Assembly (NCBI GenBank): GCA_024220505.1
Contig: JAKZZE010000003.1
Span: 310,001-374,000, forward strand
Source of the DNA: Rhizopus arrhizus
Lineage: Eukaryota; Mucoromycota; Mucoromycetes; Mucorales; Rhizopodaceae
Direction of reading: 5' to 3'
Length of the DNA: 64,000 nucleotides
The notes beneath the pieces were generated by a model, which was not told where the DNA came from, searched no databases, and saw nothing but the letters and a program-made list of their open reading frames with translations. Shown one piece after another: positions 48,757-57,934 of the stretch (position 1 is its first letter; each line of letters opens with the position of its first letter). The translations under genes and the position numbers were made by a program.

Positions 48757-48842
48757 ATCAACAAACAATCCATGACGAGAAATTCTAGAAAGTGTTTCAT
48801 CGTCAAACCTTATTTGAATAAGCCAACAATAGTCCAGCCATG
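48524..48842 (+). repeat. Direct repeat, copy 1 (end of phosphatase gene plus T tract)
   Basis: Runs from CTATTATAG in the last exon to CCATG. It is repeated in the same direction at 53359-53658; apart from the T tract (63 against 44) both have 256 bp and differ at very few positions. Confidence 0.9.
48693..48755 (+). repeat. Homopolymer run of 63 T
   Basis: An uninterrupted T tract in the spacer between the inverted repeat arms. The corresponding position in the third copy (53528-53571) has 44 T, so the run varies in length. Read on the other strand it is a poly(A) tract. Confidence 0.9.
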
Positions 48843-48851
48843 AAAAGCGAA

Positions 48852-49079
48852 CTGTAAATTATTTGAAACTATGGTTGCTTTAAATGAAGAACGACTATTC
48901 ATAAATGGCAACAATCGTTGTTTATTTATTCATTTTTGATACTTTTATGAGTCACATTTTCCCTTTTTCTTGTGATGATTAGCATCCTTGGTGACTGTAA
49001 AGTAATCTATAATAGAGCCCATGGAGCCATTGGGATTTGCTTTGTGATGAACGATGTGCAGTGAGGTTGGTGTGACCTT
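48852..49079 (-). repeat. Inverted repeat, right arm
   Basis: Reverse-complement copy of 48460-48687. The spacer of 164 bp contains the T63 run. At its right end the match stops inside the codon series and the sequence continues into an unrelated plus-strand open frame. Confidence 0.9.
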
Positions 49080-49083
49080 TGAC

Positions 49084-49338
49084 GCAAACAAAAATTGCAA
49101 AATTCCTCGGCTGCAAAGGGAGCTGGTATTGCGTAAGATATTAAATAAGCAATGGAAGGTGAATGGAGGGATAATATTTCCAGGCCATAAATTGGTATTT
49201 GATGCTAAGTCAAAAAGGAACAATATCAAGACCACAAACAAACAACCAAAATTTATTGAGAACTACATCGAAGCAGATTTAATTTGTATAGTAAAAGATG
49301 TCATAGAGCAACCTTGTGCTGTTTTTAATGGCTTATAA
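49084..49338 (+). CDS. Orphan coding-like fragment, 84 aa
   Basis: Directly after the inverted copy a plus-strand frame stays open to a TAA at 49338 and reads like protein: CKIPRLQRELVLRKILNKQ, WKVNGGIIFPGHKLVFDAK, FIENYIEADLICIVKDVIEQ. There is no start codon of its own, so it is a truncated gene or element piece. I do not recognise the family. Confidence 0.3.
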   Translation, partial: ANKNCKIPRLQRELVLRKILNKQWKVNGGIIFPGHKLVFDAKSKRNNIKTTNKQPKFIENYIEADLICIVKDVIEQPCAVFNGL

Positions 49339-49419
49339 GCTAACAAATCTACTGTATACCCCCATACAGCCAAAAAGCTAGGATTCACGCTCACTCATAG
49401 CTCGCAAAGTGCATAAATA

Positions 49420-49550
49420 TGGAGAATATATAAATATTATTGCAATATAATAAATTAACTATTTCCTATTATTCTATCTACTATAGGATTTGAAACATTT
49501 TATTTTGATTGATTACTAAAAGATGGAATAATAGTGGGAAGCTTTGATTG
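49420..49550 (+). repeat. Diverged dispersed repeat, copy A
   Basis: Shares a recognisable but diverged text with 53181-53335 (TATTATTC, ATCTACTATAG, ATTTTATTTTGATTGA in the same order). Copy B has an extra ~20-bp insert. Each copy lies near one end of the segment enclosed by the 300-bp direct repeats. Confidence 0.6.
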
Positions 49551-49616
49551 ACTAGCAAAAAGCTTGAGCATCCTAAGAAATTCTTGATTGGCCTTGATTT
49601 TTAAACGCTAATCAAA

Positions 49617-50123
49617 GTAAGTATCCATTGCTAGGTCATTTACTTCAGGAAAAGGAACCATTCAAATGATAAGCATCAATAGCTAGGTCATTTACTTTAG
49701 GAAGAGGCATCCTATAAATGATAAGCATCAATAGCTAGGTCATTTACTTTAGGAAGAGGAACCATTCAAATGATAAGCATCAATAGCTAGGTCATTTACT
49801 TCAGGAAAAGGAACCATTCAAATGATAAGCATCAATAGCTAGGTCATTTACTTTAGGAAGAGGAACCATTCAAATGATAAGCATCAATAGCTAGGTCATT
49901 TACTTCAGGAAGAGGCATCCTATAAATGATAAGCATCAATAGCTAGGTCATTTACTTTAGGAAGAGGAACCATTCAAATGATAAGCATCAATAGCTAGGT
50001 CATTTACTTCAGGAAAAGGAACCATTCAAATGATAAGCATCAATAGCTAGGTCATTTACTTTAGGAAGAGGCATCCTATAAATGATAAGCATCCATTGCT
50101 AGGTTATTTGCTTCAAAATAAAT
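49617..50123 (+). repeat. 52-bp minisatellite, about 9.7 units
   Basis: The motif GATAAGCATC recurs at 49668, 49720, 49772, 49824, 49876, 49928, 49980, 50032 and 50084, exactly every 52 bp. Units contain GCTAGGTCATTTACTT and differ at three linked sites: TTTAGG or TTCAGG, GAAGAGG or GAAAAGG, and ACCATTCAAAT or ATCCTATAAAT. Both outermost units carry ATCCATTGCTAGG instead of ATCAATAGCTAGG. The period is not a multiple of three and all frames are interrupted, so the array is not protein-coding. Confidence 0.95.
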
Positions 50124-51024
50124 GAATAGAATCGACACATAATAAACGACTCTATAAAACGTAGAGATTCAATTAATACAAATTAAATCTTAAAACGAAT
50201 CAATATCATAACGGCCAGCTTCAGTTAAAGAATAACTTGGTAGTGATATTTACCTTCTCTACTTTAAGCTCATATTTCCATGATTAATCCAATCTTCTAT
50301 ATTTTATCAATATGGTTTTATCCATATTTATTGTAATGTAACGTTCTGCTATCTCGTGCCATCACCTAATGTTATTAGAGTACTTTTTCCAACCATAAAA
50401 TTAATCGCACAAACTACTATTACCAAGAGGTTATAAAAAATGTATAGAACGTAATACATTGCGTCAAGATAATCAAGTTATGCCTTACCATTAATTAGTT
50501 TTCTTGTCATCGTGAAAAAGAATTCGGGCAACAAACGATTTTTGGCCTAGGACAAAAAAAAGGCAAAAACGCACGTCACACATTAGCGTCATTAATTTTA
50601 GGGCTGTAAAATACAAGGTTTTGCTATTGTTGGTCGTACCTACAACAATCAAGATGTTTCCGAAGCGGAAGCGAGTAATGTGATAAATGCCCACCCTTGG
50701 TACAAATTTTGGAAAGCTTAAGAGCTTAGTAGTTTAGTTTAGTTACATATCCCTCCCAAAAAAAAAAAAATGAATTTATTATAGCTTAGCGTTTGAAAGA
50801 TATAGGGAAGAAAGGGATTTTATTGGATGTTATATATTTATATTAAAAATAAAGCATGGCTCTGAGAGCATTTATCACATTAGGAGCTGAAGCGGAGGAA
50901 ACATCTTGATTTGCACACGTCGAATGCACACGTGTCGCATAATTTTTTCTACAATACATGTTCGCGTGAAAAAAAAAAGATCAGTTCTTCTTTTCCCATA
51001 TTTTAAACAACTGTATCCGCAAAA
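50124..51024. other. Gap with one coding-like exon end
   Basis: Mostly featureless. At 50602-50721, after a TTTTAG acceptor, a plus-strand frame reads GCKIQGFAIVGRTYNNQDVS and ends NVINAHPWYKFWKA with a stop, like a last exon. I find no upstream exon to join. Just before 51025 the sequence is A-rich and looks like a normal leader. Confidence 0.35.
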
Positions 51025-52637
51025 ATGAGTTTACTCTCTGAAAATACTGCAAAAGTAGAACAAGATATTATTAAGTTCTTGGATACCAATAGTATTGAAA
51101 AATGGAACACGCTCGACATGATCAAACAAATCCTCTCCAAGTACTTGATTATTGACACGGCATCCGATGCTATGATTGTTTCAAACTTGTATGAGTTAGC
51201 ATTAGACTCTTTCGAAAATCATCCTGATTCTGAAAAAGCTAACGAAGCCAAGAGAAGAAAACCAGCTATTGAAAAAGTAATGATGAGCTCTCACATCATG
51301 AATTTATTCCGACTCCAAAATACAAACAACATTGAAGCAAGTGCTGTATTGATGGCAAAAAATAACATCATTGAGAAGACCCAAAAAGAAATCGAACGAC
51401 AACAATCTTCAAAAAAGCAGCAGCAGAAGCAACTCTCTTCAAAGCAACAAGTTTCAAAAAGGGACCACAGTTCATTCATACTGCGAAGTGACACGAACAA
51501 AAAAAGACAAAAAGAGCGTCCTCCCAGCTTCCTCTTAAAGAACTCGGAGCTGAAGAAGCTCTGCGATACATACTTGATAGCAAAGACTGCAAAGACAATG
51601 TTGTTGACTTTACAAAACCTATTTCCAAAAAATTTAGACCAGCAATATCCAAGATTGTCGAGCATTATAAATTTCACCTTGAATCTGCCATTACCTTAGA
51701 AGAGCGACGCATCCTAATTGATTTATCTTTGTGTCGTAACTCTGATGACGAAGAAGAATTTCTCAGTTCACTTTTCAAAACAAATAATGTTTCAGAGAAT
51801 ATCAAATATATCAGAACAGCAATCAATGGACTGTTTGATGTATGGCGCTCTGAAAGACTAACCAAAACTAATGATGAAGGGTGGTTGCGATCGAACTTAT
51901 ACAGTTTTCTTTGGGATCGAGCATTCTTATTTGACAATACATTTTATGTCAAGAGAGCCGAATGCTACTCTGCAGTCATCAAAAAACTAAAAGAAAATAA
52001 CAAAGACCTAGCACAGCAGCGAGTAGATTTCATATTGAGAAGCAATCACGATGAATCTGATTATCTCACATTAGAAGAGAAGCCCACGGATGACGTAGCG
52101 AAATATGATTATAAAAAAGGAAAACAGATGCAACGTAATATGCTTACACTTTGGTCGAAATGGCTCAATTCGAATGTCTTGGTTAGTGAATTGGAGGCAG
52201 TGACTTGCCAATGGGAACAAAGAAAACTGACTGTATTTGGAACTCGCATGTTACCATCTGGCCAATTTATTACATACAAGAAATGCACTGCTCATATATC
52301 ATCCCTTTCTGGCTGTTATGCAGCAGCAGCTCGCTTACTCCAAGTAGTTCTCTCTGTTAAACGCCTTGTCACTCTAAATCATATGAAATTGATAACTATG
52401 ATGCAAGTTATTGAAAAGTATTCGAATGACAATTTGGACCTTTCCGTTAATACTGATCAGGAATTTGTCACTTACTATGGATCAAGCCAGGAATCAGAAG
52501 GTAGCGCTAAAGAGAAAGAAGAGCCTGGATATGTCCATGGAGCCTTATCAAAACTAAAATCCGTGAAGCACCCAGATAGTATTATCAGCGGGGGTGATTG
52601 GGAACAATTGATTATTGACGATGTAAATCAAGTCTAG
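51025..52637 (+). pseudogene. Lineage-specific protein with PD-(D/E)XK-like signature, broken by one frameshift
   Basis: Frame 1 is open from the ATG at 51025 to 51699. The continuation that reads as protein lies one base back from about 51499 and runs to 52637; without the shift it would be one gene of about 536 aa. The change sits at an A7 run (51499-51505), as expected for loss of one A. The N-terminal half is helical with a Gln/Lys-rich linker. The second half has GWLRSNLYSFLWDRAF, an acidic AECYSAV helix, QQRVDFILRS (Asp at 52026) and LTLEEKP (E-x-K at 52074-52082), the order seen in PD-(D/E)XK nuclease folds, then a strand-helix end (LTVFGTRMLPSGQFITY). No characterised homologue comes to mind. 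A sequencing error cannot be excluded. Confidence 0.5.
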
Positions 52638-53180
52638 GAAGGCAGTGAATGATTGGTCAAACTCATTTAACAATAAACTTCATAGCAAAAACACATAGTT
52701 GGAATATTATTATCGATTGCATTTAAAGACTAGATGTTCTGTATAATTTCCTTTAAAAATAAAGACATTAGTTGATTCTTCCACTCGTTCTTTTTAGTTT
52801 ACTTCAATTGTATATTCTTTAAATACAAAGTCTGTAAGAAATTGTTTTTACATACTGTGTCTATTATTAATCCATTCGATATATGTAGAGAATTATCAGG
52901 GCTATCTAGTGGTATTTTTGTTTTAATCTGCGGATGTAAAATTTTGAGTATTGCTACTCAAAATTATACTAAAGTGTCGCTCAACGGATGTTATTAATTG
53001 TTAAGGAAACTCTATTCGTGTGTTGTAGAGCATGTGATGAAGAGCTAGAACTCTAATCTCTTCATATCCGATTATTTGTATGTGTATAACCTTCTTCAAA
53101 TACGACAGAAACTATAAATGAGCAGAAGAGAAGATTTTGAAAAGAAATTGAGTACTCGAAGAATTAGATGTCACATCACA

Positions 53181-53335
53181 GAATATATATATAAATATGA
53201 TTACATTATAATAATAAGCTAACTACTTTCTATTATTCAATCTACTATAGTATTTGAAGTATTTTATTTTGATTGACTACTAAAAATATTTGAGCCACTT
53301 CATAAAAAATGGAATGGTGGTAAGAAGTTTTGATT
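53181..53335 (+). repeat. Diverged dispersed repeat, copy B
   Basis: Partner of 49420-49550, in the same orientation. It ends about 25 bp before the direct copy of the phosphatase 3' end begins. Confidence 0.55.
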
Positions 53336-53358
53336 TAGCTAAACATAATTTGATTGGC

Positions 53359-53522
53359 CTATTATAGATTACTTTACAGTCACCAAGGATGCTAATCATC
53401 ACAAGAAAAAGGGAAAATGTGACTCATAAAAGTATCAAAAATGAATAAATAAGCAACGATTGTTGCCATTTATGAATAGTCGTTCTTCATTTAAAGCAAC
53501 CATAGTTTCAAATAATTTACAG

Positions 53523-53572
<50 letters not shown>

Positions 53573-53658
53573 ATCAACAAACAATCCATGACGAGAAATT
53601 CTAGAAAGTGTTTCATCGTCAAACCTTATTTGAATAAGCCAACAATAGTCCAGCCATG
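53359..53658 (+). repeat. Direct repeat, copy 2 (phosphatase 3' end plus T44)
   Basis: Contains the final 24 codons, stop, 3' UTR, a T44 run and the sequence up to CCATG found downstream of the real phosphatase gene. It lacks the upstream coding part, so it is not a gene. Sequence outside the repeat on the right (GTTAGTTTTC) probably was the original downstream flank of the phosphatase gene. Confidence 0.9.
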
Positions 53659-55702
53659 GTTAGTTTTCTTTGATTGTATGTAATCGCTATTTATAGTTTG
53701 GCTTATTTATAATTTATCTGTGCTTTGTTTCTATCGAATGCTCATAATTTATTGACGCATTAGCACAACATAAATTCTAGTCACCTAAATCCTTCAGAGC
53801 CTATTATGAATGATTTACTGATAGGATGGCTACTAAAGCATTTTATTATAAAAATAAAGCAAAATATTTTGTAATAGCTTAATATGAACATAGGAAGAGA
53901 TCCTTCTGGAATGGTTATAGATTGACATAGTAACAATTTAACAGATCTAAAACAGTACTTTATAGCTAAGCAGATCGAAGCTTGTGTATCTTTATTCAAG
54001 TAATAGAGGGGTGAATAGACATCCCTCTGGTGTCCTTAAAGGTGAACATGGATATGTTTCAGCTTATTCTATTTAAGCAGTGTTACAAGAAGAAAATGTG
54101 CTGTAGGGGAATACTGACTGTTTATTACTGCAAGACTCCATTGAAAAGAAAGAAAATAGTTATTATATAAAAACCCTGCTTACTTCAAAATAAAAGACTC
54201 ATTAAATGATAGTGAGCATAATCATACAAACACCACCCAACAGAAATTATTAACGTGATATTAGTAACAAAGAAGTCCTCTTCATCTTTTCTTTTTCTTT
54301 CACCCGTCCTCAGTCACTGCAGCGTACTTTCTTTTTGTATTCCATTGGAAGCTCGGACAAAGTAGAAAAATGGTTCATCTTTTGTTGGGCGCTGAGGATT
54401 TTAGCCAATTTCTTACGCGATGCTTTTGATAACAGCATGTATTAAAAAGTGGTGAATGAAAAAGAAAAAAGGGATTTTTTTTTTCGATTGTCTTTTTATA
54501 TTTGCTTAAGTGATAATTCTCTACTGGATTTAATGATTAGTTGCACAATAGTAAACATGTTGCCAACTATTATTTACATAATATTGACTATATTTATGTA
54601 AAATATCAAGATGTACACTAAAAGTTTCCCATCTTTTTCATTTTCCAAAACACAAGGCAAAAAAAATACACGATAGATTATGGCTTGCTCAATATTAGGA
54701 TCTCTTTTCCTCTTGCATAAAAATATAATAGGAAATCAACATCACTTTATATAAAACAACAGCAGTGATACTTTAATTGTAATTATTACAGATGCCATCC
54801 GTAGCCATTAGTCAAACAAAGATGAAAATAATGCGTTATCAAAAACCCTTAAGTAATACAGTTTAGGATAGAGTATCTCATCATTAATTGCATCAACCCA
54901 TCTGTGTCTTGTTGGAATATTCACATGAAACAGGTAGCATAATATTGGATAATATGATTTGAAGAACATGAGTAAATTTGTGATATCGAAAAGTGTGCTT
55001 AAACATTCAGTGTTTAGTACAAGTTTTATCAGGATAATTTCTTACTAAAAGCAATAATAACCCAAGCAAGAGCAATGGAGTTAATACTATCGCTTACATG
55101 TACAATTAAAAAAATATAATTTCAATAAAATAGACAAATGGTTTGAATGAAAAGCAAATAAAATTTTATTTTATAATCTTCTCCTTAAGCCGTTTGATTA
55201 GACAGAATTAAATTGTTTGCATGGCTTCGTAATCCTTGTATACTTTCTCGATGTCAAACACAGCATAAAGCTTTCCCTCCCTCCCTCTTTTTTTAAGGTC
55301 TTTCGAATCTTTAGATTTACAGCTAACTCCTGCAATCTTCCTTATTGTTTTAACTGTGAACCTGCATTTTTCAAAACTTAAAAATATTGTAACGTCTTTT
55401 TTCTAATCGCTTATTTGAGTGTTTAAACAGAAGAAAAAGTTGAAAAATATAAAAATATACACAGACTTGTTTTTACTAGGTTGAAATCCATTCATACATA
55501 ATTTCATGTTGACACATTGCCACGAATCAATATTAATTGGAAGCTTTTAGAGCTTTTCTGTTGTCAGCAATGTGTGTGGGTGTTTTAATAAAATGCAAAA
55601 TTAAATGAACTTGCAGTGGATATCCTCATTCAAATTAAAAGTGAAAACCATAATGCATAAACGATTTCTCCTCTTTTCTCTCTTCCTTCTTCCTTTATTA
55701 GA

Positions 55703-57812
55703 ATGCAAAAAAAGTACAGGTCTGATAAATCCATTTCAATGGATGAGCCTAACTACCAACTTCAAATGCAATCGCAGCAAATTGAGGGATTGTCTCCCCT
55801 TGCTGTTGGAGATCAAAAGCTCAATCGCCATTTAGGGTACTTCAGTGGAACTATGATAAATGGTAGATTGCTTGTTAAAATATATAAAGGAAAGCAATGG
55901 ACTTATTGGGTCATCTTGCTTTTTTTTTTTTTGGTGTGAATAGTTAGCCAAATCATTGGAACCGGTATTTTTTCCAACTCATCCTATATCCTTGCAAACT
56001 GTGGATCGGGTGGTATGATGATGATCTTGTGGTGGGTCGGAGCCATTTTTGCCATTACAGGTGTGTGGAATTATCTTGAACTTGGAACAATGGCAAGTAT
56101 AGAGTCTGTTTATATCGAAACATGTAAAAATCTAACGTATCCTCTACATTTAGTTTCCTCGGAGGTAATTTTATATAACCACATTTACATCCTACTTTCT
56201 TTTGCAACTAATCTGCATGATTTGAAGTGGTGGGGAACAAGAATACTTAGCTTATCAATATCGTAGACCAAGAGAACTGATTTCATTTGTATTTGTGATT
56301 ATTGTCGGTATGTTTGGAAAAGGATCTGGATTAGCACAGGTAAATATATCATACATGGATCTGAATATGTTTGCTTAATATTTCTTCTTACAGGGAGCTA
56401 CTGTGTTTGGAAGTAATGTGATTTATGCCATAGGTGGTGCAGATTACATTAATGATTGGGCTGCTCGAGGTTTTGCAGGTATTTTTTTTTAAAAAAAAGT
56501 CCATGAAAAAGCTAATGTTGTAGTTTTTTGCTTGGTGTTTTGGTTGGTGATGAACATTGTTTCTTCCAAAACTGCCATAGGCGCTAATAACGCCTTTACT
56601 ATTCTCAAGCTTATTCTTTTGATTCTTCTTATCTGCGTAGGCTTTGCTGGGCTGACTGGACAATTACCAAATCAACCAGATCTCTCAGTTAATTTTTCTT
56701 TTCAGGGAACCTTGAGCAATCCAGGATCATATGCAAATGCTATTTATTTTGTAATTTTTGCTTATGGTGGCTGGTCTAATCTTAACTATGTAGTTGATGA
56801 ACTCAAAGATCCTATAAAAAACCTTCCAAAGTGCTCCATTACTGCAGTTGTATTGATAACAATTCTTTACTTTCTTGCTAATGTCGGCATGTATCATAAG
56901 TAGTATATCTATATTACACACACTCTTACAATTGCATTTACTTTAGCTTATCTTGCCGTTCTTTCCAAGGATGTTATCGTGAATTCCGATGCAACAGTGG
57001 CTGCCAATCTATTCAATACTGCCCTTGGTGGTGTGTTTGGTAGCCGAGTACTGCCCGTTCTGATCGGTCTGTCTTCATTTGGATCTGTAGGTTCCATTTT
57101 TTTCACTGGCTCAAGGATTATATTAGAAGCAGCCCGTAAAGGTTATTTACCTTACGATCGTTTCTTTGCTAAATCACATCCAAAACTGCAGACACCAGTC
57201 AACTCCTTGCTATTACTTTTCATCATTTCCTTGATTTTCTTGTTGGCACCTCCTCCTGGTGCAGTGTTTGAATTTATTTTGGCATTCGCTGGTTATGGTG
57301 ATTACTTCTTTTCAGTGATGTCTGTCATTGGCTTGCTTATTATGCGCCGAACACATCCTGATATTAAACGACCTATCAAGACCTCTATTGGTAAAGTTAA
57401 TTATAAGCACAAAAATGCTGAAAAAAAAATAACAAGTACACCATGTATAGTTGCTTCCATCATTTTTATTATGATGTGTATCTACAATTTGGTCTTTATA
57501 TTTGTGCCACCTACCTCTTCCTCTGCTTCGTATCCTTATTGGCGTAAGTAATAGAGATTAAAGTATGGCATAGAATGTACTTATTTGTGTACGATAGTTC
57601 CTTATCTGATGACAATTATTGTTGCTCTGCTATCTGTCGGAATTTGGTACTACAAAGTTGAATACAAAGATGCTCTTTCAAAATCATATAATGCAGAGAT
57701 TCGTGAAGATGGAAAGCAAGAGTTATTTGAAGACATTTATGACAATGATGAAAAAGAATCTAGTGACTTGTCAGTCGAAGAAATTAGCAAAGAAATAGAC
57801 ATGACTAAATAA
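55703..57812 (+). CDS. Amino-acid permease, MUP1/LAT-like (APC superfamily)
   Basis: Eight exons: 55703-55862, 55944-56092, 56154-56164 (11 nt), 56228-56339, 56394-56478, 56524-56886, 56947-57543 and 57598-57812; 563 aa. Helix 1 reads VSQIIGTGIFSNSSYIL, with the unwound GTGIF site that binds the amino-acid backbone. ELGTM, FPRSGGEQEYLAY (micro-exon plus neighbours), FAYGGWSNLNYVVDELKDP, and FGSVGSIFFTGSRIILEAAR follow, all typical of the L-type/high-affinity methionine permease branch. About 12 helices; acidic C-terminal tail. Two introns (56093-56153 and 56887-56946) start with GC. The likely role is uptake of methionine or other neutral amino acids at the plasma membrane. Confidence 0.9.
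56154..56164 (+). other. 11-nt micro-exon of the permease gene
   Basis: Eleven bases (TTTCCTCGGAG) between a CATTTAG acceptor and a GTAATT donor. They restore the conserved PRSGGE block: FPRS from the micro-exon plus GGEQEY from the next exon. Without it both flanking exons are out of phase. Confidence 0.85.
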
Positions 57813-57934
57813 TAATAAAAAAAAAAACTATGTATATCATATATTATTTATTATTTAATCATGGATAAAAGTGCCCTTTTCTTTATATTAACATTTGCTT
57901 TCATTTGATCAACACCTATTTACAAAAGGCCTGC

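Larger units (their letters stand above)
52638..55702. other. 3-kb gap; repeats plus isolated coding-like pieces
   Basis: Besides repeat copies, a minus-strand frame at 54310-54438 could encode a 42-aa basic peptide. A minus-strand stretch at 55208-55361 reads like a last exon (TVKTIRKIAGVSCKSKDSKD ... YAVFDIEKVYKDYEAM, stop) without joinable partner. The remainder is AT-rich and featureless up to the permease start. Confidence 0.3.

Noticed and set aside
48600..48843. Open frames with poly-Phe or poly-Lys
   Set aside because: They are translations of the T63 homopolymer and 3' UTR in both strands.
49617..50123. CRISPR-like regular array
   Set aside because: Units are contiguous 52-bp tandem copies with no unique spacers, in a eukaryotic nuclear context. 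It is a minisatellite.
51499..51505. Programmed -1 frameshift at the A7 run
   Set aside because: In the zero frame the codons around the run do not give a proper X-XXY-YYZ slippery site (AGA would have to re-pair as AAG), and no downstream structure is obvious. A one-base deletion or sequencing error is simpler.
48524..53658. Direct repeats as LTRs of a retrotransposon
   Set aside because: The repeats contain the end of a host gene, lack TG...CA ends, primer-binding site and polypurine tract, and the interior encodes no gag or pol.
54310..54438. 42-aa basic peptide gene on the minus strand
   Set aside because: Only a short open frame; no conservation or splice evidence visible, so it was not listed as a gene.
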